A DNA stretch of 18,022 nt from a bacterium (lineage in GTDB: Bacteria > Tectomicrobia > Entotheonellia > Entotheonellales > Entotheonellaceae): contig JAPULM010000188.1 in assembly GCA_027294925.1 (NCBI GenBank), positions 1 to 18,022 on the forward strand, written 5' to 3'. Shown piece after piece: positions 8,740 to 15,925 of this stretch. The translations under genes were made by a program, and so were the position numbers. Numbering within the stretch: position 1 is the first letter of the stretch; each line of letters begins with the position of its first letter. The notes beneath the pieces were generated by a model that was not told the origin of the DNA, searched no databases, and worked only from the letters and a program-made list of their open reading frames with translations.

Positions 8740-10260
8740 ATGAATCAAATGGGTACGCAACATTGGGCCGACGCCATTGCCAGTGCCGCTCTCAGCACAC
8801 AAACCTCGCATTTGCTCAGCACAGGTATCACCCCATCAGGCGAATTCCATGTTGGACACCTACGTGAAGTGTTGACCGCTGAAGGCGTCTTCCGCGCCTT
8901 ACGCGATCAACATGCAGAGGTGCGCATGAATTATATAGCCGACACCATGGACCCACTGCGCCGGGTGTATGATTTCTTAGATTCGCCAACCTATGCAGAT
9001 GAGGTTGGCAAACCCTTGTGCGATATCCCCTGTCCGTGTCGTCAACACGACAGCTATGCCGAACACTTCCTAGAGCCGTTTCTGCAAGCAATGCAAAAAT
9101 TAGGCATTCAACTGGAGGTCATTCAGGCGCATGATTTGTATCGTCAGGGTCGTTTAGACGAGCAAATCATGCTGGCGTTGCAGCACACTGAAACGATCAA
9201 ACAGATCTTATATGACGAAACCGGTAAGGCGGTTGAAGCGGATTGGTCCCCATTTAATCCGCTATGTGCCGCTTGCGGGCGGATGACCGAGACGCGGGTG
9301 GAGGCCTTCGATATGGAGGCAAAAACGGTTACCTACACCTGTGCTTGTGGTCACCACGACACGGAATCAGTCGCCCGTGCGGGGAAACTAACCTGGCGTG
9401 TCGACTGGCCGGCTCGCTGGCATGCCTTAGGGGTGACGGCCGAACCGTTTGGCAAAGATCACGCCTCGCGAGGTGGCTCCTACGATACCGGCAAACGTAT
9501 TATGCGTGACGTGTTTCATGCCGAGCCGCCATATCCCATCCCGTACGAATGGATTGCCCTGCAGGGTCAGGGCGATATGTCTTCCAGCAAGGGCAACTTG
9601 ATCAGCATTTTCAATCTCACCCAGAGCGTTCCTCCTGAAGTGGTGCGCTATATGATTTTTCGGGTTAAACCGACCCGGCATATTGTGTTTGATCCCGCTT
9701 TGCCACTACTTAACTTGGTTGACGAATATGACAACCTGGAGGGAAGAAATCGAAACCAGCGAGCTGCCGAACTCGCCATGTTGGAAGGCACTGCGCCACT
9801 AGGTATTCCCTTTAAACATCTGGTCAACTTGCTGCAAATTTCACAAAGCAATGCCGAACAAATTATGGCTATCCTGCGCCGCAACAACCTGCCGCTGCCT
9901 GACACAGCCACTTTGCACAACCGAATTGCTTATGCCCAGCACTGGCTAGACAATTTCTGTCCATCCGATATGCGCCTTCAATTGCAAAAATCCCTACCCC
10001 AGCGCAGCTCCGATCTGTCGCTTGTCCAACGGCAAGCTTTAGGCTTACTCGCCGATCGCTTGCAGGCCGAGATGGATGGCGACACCATACATGTCTTGGT
10101 ATATGAAATTGCTGCGGAGCTGGAGTTGCCGGCGAAAGAAATTTTTCAGGCAATCTATGTCGCCTTTTTGGACCAAACGCGAGGTCCCCGTATTGGCTGG
10201 TTTCTCAGTTCCTTAGATTTCGGCTTTGTGCTGCAGCGGCTTGTGCAAGCGGCAGCCTAA
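8740..10260 (+). CDS. lysS: Lysyl-tRNA synthetase, class I
   Basis: This enzyme charges tRNA-Lys with lysine. It is the class I form with a Rossmann catalytic core, unrelated to the class II LysRS of most bacteria. The HIGH-type motif is PSGEFHVGHLREV (HVGH at residues 37-40), and the KMSKS-type motif is MSSSKGN at 280-286. A metal-site candidate is C176-x2-C179 with C201-x-C203 and following histidines (ACGHHD). EPFGKDHASRGGSYDTGKRI is also typical of the class. Length (506) is usual. The start follows AAGGGA, 9 bases after murD. Archaea and scattered bacteria (for example many alphaproteobacteria and spirochaetes) use this class. Its placement in a wall/folate operon that also contains dapF of the lysine pathway is notable. 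Confidence 0.96.
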   Translation: MNQMGTQHWADAIASAALSTQTSHLLSTGITPSGEFHVGHLREVLTAEGVFRALRDQHAEVRMNYIADTMDPLRRVYDFLDSPTYADEVGKPLCDIPCPCRQHDSYAEHFLEPFLQAMQKLGIQLEVIQAHDLYRQGRLDEQIMLALQHTETIKQILYDETGKAVEADWSPFNPLCAACGRMTETRVEAFDMEAKTVTYTCACGHHDTESVARAGKLTWRVDWPARWHALGVTAEPFGKDHASRGGSYDTGKRIMRDVFHAEPPYPIPYEWIALQGQGDMSSSKGNLISIFNLTQSVPPEVVRYMIFRVKPTRHIVFDPALPLLNLVDEYDNLEGRNRNQRAAELAMLEGTAPLGIPFKHLVNLLQISQSNAEQIMAILRRNNLPLPDTATLHNRIAYAQHWLDNFCPSDMRLQLQKSLPQRSSDLSLVQRQALGLLADRLQAEMDGDTIHVLVYEIAAELELPAKEIFQAIYVAFLDQTRGPRIGWFLSSLDFGFVLQRLVQAAA

Positions 10261-10273
10261 CGAGGTGGATGGC

Positions 10274-11620
10274 ATGCCAACTGAGATGACCTATGAGGAA
10301 TCGCTTCATTATTTGAATCAGTTTATCAATTACGAAACACAGCCACGCGCCACCTACGACCATGAGCATTTCGACCTAACAAATTTCAGCGCTTTTTTGG
10401 ATGCACTTGGGGCGCCGCATCGTGCCCTGCCAAGCATTCTCATCGCCGGTTCTAAAGGCAAAGGCTCAACTGCCGCGATGATAGCCGCGATGCTGTCACA
10501 AGCTGGCCTACGTACGGGCTTATATACCAGTCCACATCTTGTCACCATTCGTGAACGGGTTCAAATTGATCGTCAGTTGATCAGCCCTGACGCATTCGCC
10601 GCCTTGATGAGCGAACTACGAGCACACCTCGCCTTTACAACTGCAAAGCCGGAACAAACTTTTCGAACCTTCTTTGAATTACTCACCGCATTGGCTTTTC
10701 TTTATTTCGCTCGACAACAAGTTGATATAATGGTGGTCGAGGTTGGCTTGGGCGGGCGTTTAGATAGCACCAATGTACTGACGCCAAGCATCGCGGTGAT
10801 CACCCCAATCGGTTTTGAACACACCCACATTCTGGGTCAGACGCTAAGCGCCATTGCCAACGAGAAAGCGGGCATTATCAAACCACATGGTGAGGTCATT
10901 ATGGCACCGCAAGAACCCCAGGTACTCGAAGTCGTCGAAAAAAGATGTGAACGTCAACAGGCAACCCTGTATGATGCCAGCCGTACCTTTACATGGTGCC
11001 AACTCGAAACGGTACGGGGTGAAAATCGGATTCACTTTCACGGTTTCGACCTCGATCTTGAAAACCTTCTTATCCCATTGTTGGGGCAACATCAGGCGAT
11101 CAATGCAGCTGTCGCTCTAGCGGTGTTAGGCCGTCTTCGACAACAAGGGTGGCGCCTTGAGGCACAACATCTACGGCAAGGGCTGGCCGGGGTATTATGG
11201 GAAGGGCGCTTAGAGGTAATCGATCGTCAACCTTTGGTGGTCCTTGATGCAGCACACACGATCGAATCCGCCCGCTATCTGGCTAAGGCCTTGACGAGCC
11301 TCTTTTCCTATCAACGACTGCACTTAATATTAGGATTTTCCGGCGATAAAAAAATACACGACATCGTTAATATCCTTGCTCCTATTGCTTGTACGACGAT
11401 TGCCTCAAGTTTTTCCAATCCACGCGCTTTCGATCCGAATCAGCTCGCGATAATCTTAAGATCGTCCTGCAGTCATGTTCAGACGGCACCCGACCCAGCG
11501 TCAGCATTAACCCTAGCCCGCGCCCATGCCGATCCTGAGGACCTCATTTGTATAACCGGTTCCCTGTTACTTTTGGGGGAGCTAAAAGCGCGTTTAGCCG
11601 GACAATCACTAGAATTTTAA
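10274..11620 (+). CDS. folC: Folylpolyglutamate synthase / dihydrofolate synthase
   Basis: FolC adds glutamate to dihydropteroate and/or extends the folate polyglutamate tail, using ATP. It belongs to the same ligase superfamily as MurD. Motifs are the P-loop GSKGKGST (59-66), TSPHLVTIRERVQID, FRTFFELLTALAF, VEVGLGGRLDSTN, GFEHTHILGQT, ANEKAGIIKP, WEGRLEVI, VLDAAHTIESA and a GSLLLLGEL end. The usual GTNGKGS reads GSKGKGS, and the usual DGAHNP reads DAAHTI. The rest is well kept, so it is likely active. ATG 10274 is chosen because GAGGTGG (10262-10268) precedes it; the longer frame from 10226 overlaps lysS. At 448 residues it is typical. It is 13 bases behind lysS and is the last gene of the run. 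Whether it has both synthase activities cannot be judged here. Confidence 0.94.
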   Translation: MPTEMTYEESLHYLNQFINYETQPRATYDHEHFDLTNFSAFLDALGAPHRALPSILIAGSKGKGSTAAMIAAMLSQAGLRTGLYTSPHLVTIRERVQIDRQLISPDAFAALMSELRAHLAFTTAKPEQTFRTFFELLTALAFLYFARQQVDIMVVEVGLGGRLDSTNVLTPSIAVITPIGFEHTHILGQTLSAIANEKAGIIKPHGEVIMAPQEPQVLEVVEKRCERQQATLYDASRTFTWCQLETVRGENRIHFHGFDLDLENLLIPLLGQHQAINAAVALAVLGRLRQQGWRLEAQHLRQGLAGVLWEGRLEVIDRQPLVVLDAAHTIESARYLAKALTSLFSYQRLHLILGFSGDKKIHDIVNILAPIACTTIASSFSNPRAFDPNQLAIILRSSCSHVQTAPDPASALTLARAHADPEDLICITGSLLLLGELKARLAGQSLEF

Positions 11621-11701
11621 TGGTTCGACCTTGAGCAATATGGAAGATGTAACTCAGTCGTGAGATCAAGGATGAGCTGAAAAAATGCTTGACTTTAGCC
11701 T

Positions 11702-11800
11702 TAGATGAACTAATCTCTGCAGAGTTAAAGACTGATGAAAAATTCCTTACTTATTCTCCCCTTTTCAAAATAGTAACGCTTTGGTGTTCTAGTTCATCTA
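11702..11800. repeat. 11-base inverted repeat, arms 77 bases apart
   Basis: Arms are TAGATGAACTA at 11702-11712 and TAGTTCATCTA at 11790-11800, perfectly complementary. The spacing is long for a terminator and could suit a looped operator pair or an RNA structure in the lipoprotein leader. No function is shown. Confidence 0.5.
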
Positions 11801-11865
11801 TCGGTGGATGAACGTTTAAGTCCAGTTAAAACTCTGTGACTTGAATGACCTGTCGTTGCTCTTCA

Positions 11866-11889
11866 AACTAGCGTGTTTTTGCGCTAGTT
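11866..11889 (+). promoter_or_regulatory. Leader hairpin upstream of the OmpA-like lipoprotein gene
   Basis: AACTAGCG (11866-11873) and CGCTAGTT (11882-11889) form a perfect 8-bp stem with an 8-base T-rich loop, about 38 bases before the start codon and outside the ribosome site (AGGAG, 11916-11920). It may stabilise an abundant mRNA, as 5' stems do for some ompA transcripts, or act as a short terminator or operator. Only the stem is certain. Confidence 0.45.
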
Positions 11890-11927
11890 CCTTACTGTCT
11901 GTGAACCACTAGAACAGGAGAGACCCC

Positions 11928-12875
11928 ATGATGCTAAACGTCAAACCTCGTCGGCTAATGTTGTTTGTGAGCCTCATTGCATCAACCCTTGCAGCAGGAT
12001 GTGCGATTCAGGACCCGGTCGCTTTAATTGAATTAGGCAAGGCGAATTCTGCTATTGCAGGGGCAGAGAAAAAAGGCGCTGCAGAGCGTTTCCCAGACGA
12101 ATTTGCGGCTTTGGAAAGCCGTTTTCAAGAAGCCCGAGGCACCTTCTACGCTTGTAAAGAGGATGCAGCATCGAAAATGGCGCAGGCTCTGATTGCAGAT
12201 GCCAATGCGCTGGCCGACAAACGTATGGTAGCAGCCAAAAAAATGGCCCCACCAAAACCGGCTAACAAACCCCCGATGGCCCGTTTGTCCGCTCCCTCTG
12301 CGGGCAATGTCAATAGCTTGCTGACCTTTTCCGGCCGGGATTCTTCTGACCCGGATAACGACAAGCTGACTTATAGGTGGGATTATGGCGACGGTAACAC
12401 GGCAAAATTTAGTTTTCCGGTCGCCACCCATCGCTACACAAAAATTGGCAATTACACCGCTACACTTACCGTAGACGATGGCCGTGGTGGAACGGATACA
12501 ACCTCATCTATGGTCAAAGTGTCAAGCTTGCAGGTCATTCGCGGTGATGTTTTATTTGACACTGATAAATCCATCATCAAATCAGAAGGGCGTGACATTT
12601 TGACTAAAATTGTTACGCATTTAACTGATCATCCCAAGCAACGGGTGCGCCTGGTTGGCCATACTGATGCCATGGGCTCCGCAGCTCACAACATGAAGCT
12701 TTCGCATCGCCGTGCCAATGCGGTGCGGTATTATTTCATTACGCAAGGGGTTGAAAACAGCCGTATCATCGCCGCCTGGAAAGGTGAAACGGAACCCGTC
12801 GCCTCCAACAAAACGGCGTCAGGCCGGGCGAAGAATCGTCGTACCGACATCATCATCGACCCCGCGATGCAATAG
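11928..12875 (+). CDS. Outer-membrane lipoprotein with DUF4398-like, PKD and OmpA C-terminal domains
   Basis: The 315-residue product starts with a signal peptide (KPRR, then a hydrophobic stretch) and a clean lipobox LAAGC, so Cys25 should be lipidated. Residue 26 is Ala, which does not signal inner-membrane retention under the E. coli rule. Residues about 28-103 are alanine-rich and helical, with spaced charged residues as in DUF4398. A Pro/Lys linker (107-117) follows. A PKD domain (about 118-198) shows WDYGDG and the HRYTKIGNYTATLTVDDGRGG end. An OmpA-family peptidoglycan-binding domain (about 205-312) shows VLFDTDKS, GHTDAMGS and GRAKNRRTDIII. It probably tethers the outer membrane to murein. 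The start is ATG 11928, 7 bases after AGGAG; ATG 11931 is also possible. The combination suggests a periplasmic spacer of fixed length, which is inference. Confidence 0.9.
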   Translation: MMLNVKPRRLMLFVSLIASTLAAGCAIQDPVALIELGKANSAIAGAEKKGAAERFPDEFAALESRFQEARGTFYACKEDAASKMAQALIADANALADKRMVAAKKMAPPKPANKPPMARLSAPSAGNVNSLLTFSGRDSSDPDNDKLTYRWDYGDGNTAKFSFPVATHRYTKIGNYTATLTVDDGRGGTDTTSSMVKVSSLQVIRGDVLFDTDKSIIKSEGRDILTKIVTHLTDHPKQRVRLVGHTDAMGSAAHNMKLSHRRANAVRYYFITQGVENSRIIAAWKGETEPVASNKTASGRAKNRRTDIIIDPAMQ

Positions 12876-12884
12876 AACGTCCTT

Positions 12885-12939
12885 GCTGGCGGGTTACGGA
12901 GTAACAGTTGTTAAACTTAAACCTGCGTAACCCGCCGGC
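12885..12939. terminator. Long stem-loop between convergent genes, probable bidirectional terminator
   Basis: GGCGGGTTACG (12888-12898) pairs perfectly with CGTAACCCGCC (12926-12936). The stem extends to 14 bp with one G-U pair at the base. The 27-base loop is AT-rich. It lies in the 75-base gap between the lipoprotein gene and the minus-strand ATP-grasp gene. A long T tract is absent on either side (only TATTTAAAT follows on the plus strand), so efficiency as an intrinsic terminator is uncertain. Confidence 0.5.
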
Positions 12940-12950
12940 ATATTTAAATC

Positions 12951-13964
12951 TTACCTCAATTGATAACGCTCACAGGCGTGACGCAAGACGCGGCGGATGA
13001 GGTCAGGGAACGTGATCCCTGCTTCGGCAGCAGCTTTAGGAAAGCACGAATGACTATTCGGATCTGGTAGAACGCCTGGCAAAGGATTAACTTCTAAGAA
13101 ATAGGGTTGGTCTTCAGCATCGAGCCGTACATCTATCCGGCACCAATCACGACACCCCAAAATGTTAAACGCTTTGCGACATAAATCTCGCAACTCCTGC
13201 GCCAGGCCGGGCTCTATATTTGCCGGGCAGTGCAACAGGTCAAGCGGGTGTTGAGGATGATCCCATATCCATTTTGCTTCGTACGCATACAGTGCTGGGG
13301 AGTGACTTGGCAAATTATCAAAACATATCTCGACTATGGGCAGAATCTGCACCGTTTCCCCATTGCCCAGCAGGGCCACAGTAAACTCTCGGCCTGACAA
13401 AAAAGGTTCGACCAGAGCAGGTTGCTGATAGGTTTCTATGACCCAGGTAATCTGCTTGCGCAACGCATCCTGATCGAAAACAACCGAGTCAACGCAAATT
13501 CCTTTGGAGGAGCCTTCGTGTAAGGGTTTCACAATCTGGGGGGCGGAAAAAATTCCTAACCCCATACGTGGATCAACCACAATCGTTCCACACAGGGTTG
13601 GTAGGCCGTGCCGGCATAGAATGCGTTGGGTTGCGGCCTTATCGAGGCAAAGCCGTAATGTTTGAGCTGATGAGCCAGTAAATGGAATCCCGCAGCGCTG
13701 CAAAATGAGCGGAATGAACGCTTCACGATCGGCACCGCCTTCTCCTTCCGCCATATTAAACACCATATCGGGCCCTGCCTGCCGAAGGCGGGATTCGATC
13801 TCCAAGCCATCTTCGATGAGGACCACATCATGCTCAAACGCTAACGCGTTTTGCACCGCCTCAATGGTTGCTGCATCATCCCACTCTACATACCTATCCG
13901 CCATCCAATTGGCATGCTGATAGGTGCCGTTAGGTTTGAGGTTGTAGGTTAGGGCGATTTTCAT
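12951..13964 (-). CDS. D-alanine--D-alanine-ligase-like ATP-grasp enzyme, substrate unknown
   Basis: This 337-residue protein has an ATP-grasp fold of the Ddl type, joining a carboxyl group to an amine with ATP. Visible features are LDKAATQRILCRHGLPT (107-123), IVKPLHEGSSKGI (144-156) with the ATP lysine 146 and the serine loop, LVEPFLSGREFTVALLG (184-200), CRIDVRLD (275-282) and the metal-binding YFLEVNPLPGVLPD (288-301). It lacks the N-terminal GGxSxEHxVS motif that holds the first D-Ala in true Ddl, starting instead MKIALTYNLKPNG. It reads EVNPLPGV where Ddl usually has EVNTLPGM. It is therefore likely to act on another amino acid or peptide. It follows a 67-residue gene by 16 bases on the same strand and ends facing the lipoprotein gene. 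It is not in the mur cluster. A plain divergent Ddl remains possible. Confidence 0.85.
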   Translation of the reverse strand: MKIALTYNLKPNGTYQHANWMADRYVEWDDAATIEAVQNALAFEHDVVLIEDGLEIESRLRQAGPDMVFNMAEGEGGADREAFIPLILQRCGIPFTGSSAQTLRLCLDKAATQRILCRHGLPTLCGTIVVDPRMGLGIFSAPQIVKPLHEGSSKGICVDSVVFDQDALRKQITWVIETYQQPALVEPFLSGREFTVALLGNGETVQILPIVEICFDNLPSHSPALYAYEAKWIWDHPQHPLDLLHCPANIEPGLAQELRDLCRKAFNILGCRDWCRIDVRLDAEDQPYFLEVNPLPGVLPDPNSHSCFPKAAAEAGITFPDLIRRVLRHACERYQLR

Positions 13965-13980
13965 GGCTGCCTTAATAACG

Positions 13981-14184
13981 CTATTGAGATGGGTCGTGCG
14001 GGCGGCTCAGATCAATACGTTGGTCAATGATAACGCCTTCAGGATCTCGAAGTTGTACCTTCTCGCCCGGCGCCAGTCGATACATGGCGAAGGACTGATC
14101 GGCAAGTTTTTCGCTGTCGAGCTGCAGGCCGGTAAATACCCATTGTTGACTTCCGTACGTCCGACGCCAGATGGTATAGGCCAT
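13981..14184 (-). CDS. Small conserved-looking protein (67 aa), unknown
   Basis: I do not recognise this protein. It begins MAYTIWRRTYGSQQWVFTG, then LQLDSEKLADQSFAMYRLAPGEKVQLRDPEG, and ends VIIDQRIDLSRPHDPSQ. The alternating hydrophobic pattern (WVFTG, KVQLRD, VIIDQR) suggests a small beta-rich fold; there is no signal peptide, membrane segment or cysteine. A strong GGAGGGTG ribosome site lies about 4-10 bases before ATG 14182-14184, which is the main reason to call it real. It precedes the ATP-grasp gene by 16 bases and is probably co-transcribed with it. It could be a partner or a substrate of that enzyme, but it lacks an obvious leader-core layout. Confidence 0.7.
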   Translation of the reverse strand: MAYTIWRRTYGSQQWVFTGLQLDSEKLADQSFAMYRLAPGEKVQLRDPEGVIIDQRIDLSRPHDPSQ

Positions 14185-14258
14185 TAATCACCCTCCATTA
14201 ACTAACAAAATTGACCTATTGTCGCCAAAAAATTGTGCTTCTGCAACTGCTCGTCGAC

Positions 14259-14276
14259 AAAGACAGAGACAGAGAC
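14259..14276. repeat. Short AGACAG tandem repeat
   Basis: A stretch of nearly three AGACAG hexamers lies in the 211-base divergent gap between the 67-aa gene and the membrane-protein gene. Simple repeats of this kind can vary in copy number. With so few copies any promoter-spacing effect is speculation. Confidence 0.4.
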
Positions 14277-14286
14277 AATTCTGCCC

Positions 14287-14315
14287 TTGTACTCTTTCGC
14301 ATTCCCTGCTATAAA
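14287..14315 (+). promoter_or_regulatory. Possible sigma-70 promoter of the membrane-protein gene
   Basis: TTGTAC (14287-14292), 17 bases, then TATAAA (14310-14315). The -10 matches five of six consensus bases and the -35 matches three. Transcription would start near 14322, about 74 bases before ATG 14396. Confidence 0.4.
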
Positions 14316-14395
14316 TTCTGCCCAGATATACACCATGCGTCGTATGTTGCAAACTGGGGTGAAGAGATTTTAACGTATTCGAGATAGGAATATCT

Positions 14396-14758
14396 ATGAG
14401 CGAACAAACAACGAGTTTTGTATGGGTGGTCTTTTCAGGTCTACTAATGATTGTGTTGGGCTTATTGCTTTGGACGTCACAGCCATTTGAGAATCCAAGT
14501 GGCATCGAGCGGGCACTCACGGTGCCGTCCGTTTGTTTTGGCTTATTCCTCCTTTTTAAACAACGCTGGGCTTTGATCGGTGCCAATCTTACGCTTCTAA
14601 TTGGCATTATGGTGTTTTTCAGCCAAACCTGGGTGCTGCCAATCATGGCCGAGGATGCCAGCCTTATCTGGCCTAGTTTTTTCAAAATGCTAATCGGTAT
14701 CGCATTATTTGTCTTGCTCGGCCGAGATCGCATCGAGCAAAGCTTCTTCATGCGGTAA
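14396..14758 (+). CDS. Small four-helix membrane protein, unknown
   Basis: The 120-residue product has four hydrophobic segments: about residues 9-28 (VWVVFSGLLMIVLGLLLW), 40-56 (ALTVPSVCFGLFLLF), 58-78 (ALIGANLTLLIGIMVFF) and 91-110 (WPSFFKMLIGIALFVLLG), with short loops and a charged end (GRDRIEQSFFMR). This predicts an inner-membrane protein. No catalytic or transport motif was recognised and no family name can be given. ATG 14396 follows ATAGGAA by about 6 bases. It lies 70 bases upstream of the sirtuin gene and may share its transcript. A minus-strand open frame of 187 codons covers the same DNA but reads as a shadow. Confidence 0.75.
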   Translation: MSEQTTSFVWVVFSGLLMIVLGLLLWTSQPFENPSGIERALTVPSVCFGLFLLFKQRWALIGANLTLLIGIMVFFSQTWVLPIMAEDASLIWPSFFKMLIGIALFVLLGRDRIEQSFFMR

Positions 14759-14828
14759 TTAAATTGTCCTTAACGCCGCCATGGCAAGACAATAGACGCC
14801 CTGCCCTACCAATCTGTGGAGCTTTCCT

Positions 14829-15626
14829 ATGACGCACGCAGATACAAATTTCGATGCCGCTCTCAATCAGGCAGCCAGCTTAATATTGGCAGCTGATTAT
14901 GTCATGTGCCTCACCGGGGCAGGTATCTCGGTGGAAAGCGGCATCCCGCCGTTTCGTGGACCTGGTGGGCTGTGGACCAAATATGGCGAGCCTCCGATGA
15001 ATGGCTATCAGCGTTTTTTAGAAGACCCGAAATCCGCCTGGGAAGAGCGTCTAGCGCCTAGCGGACCGAGTAAAATTCTGCAAGAGACGGTTCGTAATGC
15101 TGAGCCCAACCCTGGCCATGACGCATTCGTAAGCTTGGAACAAATGGGCCTTTTAAAATGCTTAATTACCCAGAATGTTGACAATCTCCATCGCCGAGCC
15201 GGCAGTCAAAATCTTGCCGAAATCCATGGCAATTCTACCTTGATTCGTTGTATCCAATGCAATTCACGCTACCCCTTTGACGACATTCCAAAAGACCTGC
15301 TACCGCCGCCCTGTCCCGCCTGTCAAGGTATATTAAAAATTGATACGGTCGCCTTTGGTGAGCCGATTCCGCCTGATGTTTTAGAACAATGTCATCGTGA
15401 GACGCAACATTGTGACTGTATGATCGTTGCCGGAACCTCAGCCACCGTTTACCCTGCTGCTTGGTTTCCGATGCAAGTGCGGGAGCGTGGCGGCCACCTC
15501 ATTGAAGTCAATCTCTATGAAAGTGAACTCACCCCATTGTGCACGGTAAGCCTACGTGGCAAGTCTGCCGAAACCCTGGCGCGGTTGGTGTGGAAAATTG
15601 AAGATTTGCAGTCTAAAGATAACTGA
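14829..15626 (+). CDS. Sir2-family NAD-dependent protein deacylase (sirtuin)
   Basis: Sirtuins remove acyl groups from lysine side chains using NAD+, giving nicotinamide and O-acyl-ADP-ribose. The 265-residue sequence shows GAGISVESGIPPFRG (30-44) for NAD binding, TQNVDNLHRRAG (114-125) and catalytic His133 in EIHGN. The zinc set is C141-x2-C144 and C162-x2-C165 with a short insert, followed by FGEPIP, AGTSATVYPAA and the VNLYES end region. The Ala-Tyr-Arg pattern that marks desuccinylating class III sirtuins is not evident, so deacetylase activity is the simpler guess. ATG 14829 follows GGAG (14817-14820). The gene ends just before the disturbed DNA at 15627. A possible target is acetyl-CoA synthetase, as for CobB, but no such gene is here. 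Confidence 0.94.
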   Translation: MTHADTNFDAALNQAASLILAADYVMCLTGAGISVESGIPPFRGPGGLWTKYGEPPMNGYQRFLEDPKSAWEERLAPSGPSKILQETVRNAEPNPGHDAFVSLEQMGLLKCLITQNVDNLHRRAGSQNLAEIHGNSTLIRCIQCNSRYPFDDIPKDLLPPPCPACQGILKIDTVAFGEPIPPDVLEQCHRETQHCDCMIVAGTSATVYPAAWFPMQVRERGGHLIEVNLYESELTPLCTVSLRGKSAETLARLVWKIEDLQSKDN

Positions 15627-15689
15627 TGATGGCTCGGAAGTGGGGCAGCACGCGTAGAAGGTGAATCCCTCGGGTAGAACCGTCAGCAT

Positions 15690-15710
15690 GCCGGCGTCCC
15701 TCACGCCGGC
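15690..15710. repeat. Perfect 8-bp stem-loop
   Basis: GCCGGCGT (15690-15697) and ACGCCGGC (15703-15710) with a 5-base CCCTC loop, 64 bases after the sirtuin stop codon. It could end the sirtuin transcript, but no T tract follows. Confidence 0.5.
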
Positions 15711-15880
15711 TCAGTCGCTACGGCATCACCGTTATCACGGGGCCCGTAATAGCGAAAAAGGGCGTGCTGAACGCCGCACCAGACGGCGCATCGCTTATGG
15801 TGACCGGCACAGCTTGCTTCGAGTTAAATTCGCCAGCACCGTTTCATAGAAGTCTTTGAGTGGAAATGAAGTCGGGAAGT

Positions 15881-15925
15881 GAAAAAGATAGCAGAAAAAG
15901 ATAGGGTCACGTCTTGAATCGTGAC
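15881..15925. repeat. 13-base tandem repeat followed by a 6-bp dyad
   Basis: GAAAAAGATAG occurs at 15881-15891 and again at 15894-15904. Directly after it GTCACG and CGTGAC flank TCTTGAAT (15906-15925). A short palindrome of this style resembles the REP sequences mobilised by RAYT transposases, but no such transposase gene is visible and the assignment is tentative. Confidence 0.4.

Larger units (their letters stand above)
11621..11927. other. Intergenic region between folC and the OmpA-like lipoprotein gene
   Basis: No gene is seen in these 307 bases. They are AT-richer than the flanks and hold a perfect 11-base inverted repeat, TAGATGAACTA (11702-11712) and TAGTTCATCTA (11790-11800). A 7-base pair CAGAGTT/AACTCTG (about 11719 and 11830) interleaves with it, and a hairpin lies close to the start codon. 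A TTGACT at 11689-11694 has only a weak -10 (TAATCT, 11711-11716). I see no classic terminator after folC. Confidence 0.45.

Noticed and set aside
11628..11670. CCTTGA/TCAAGG pairing after folC considered as a terminator
   Set aside because: The stem is only 6 bp with a 37-base loop, and no T tract follows directly.
14188..14751. 187-codon minus-strand open frame
   Set aside because: It lies antisense to the four-helix membrane gene, has no recognisable domain, and its Cys-Leu run comes from the AGACAG repeat; the plus-strand frame has the better ribosome site.
15661..15849. 62-codon plus-strand frame after the sirtuin
   Set aside because: It is arginine-rich low-quality sequence across hairpins, with no ribosome site or family motif.
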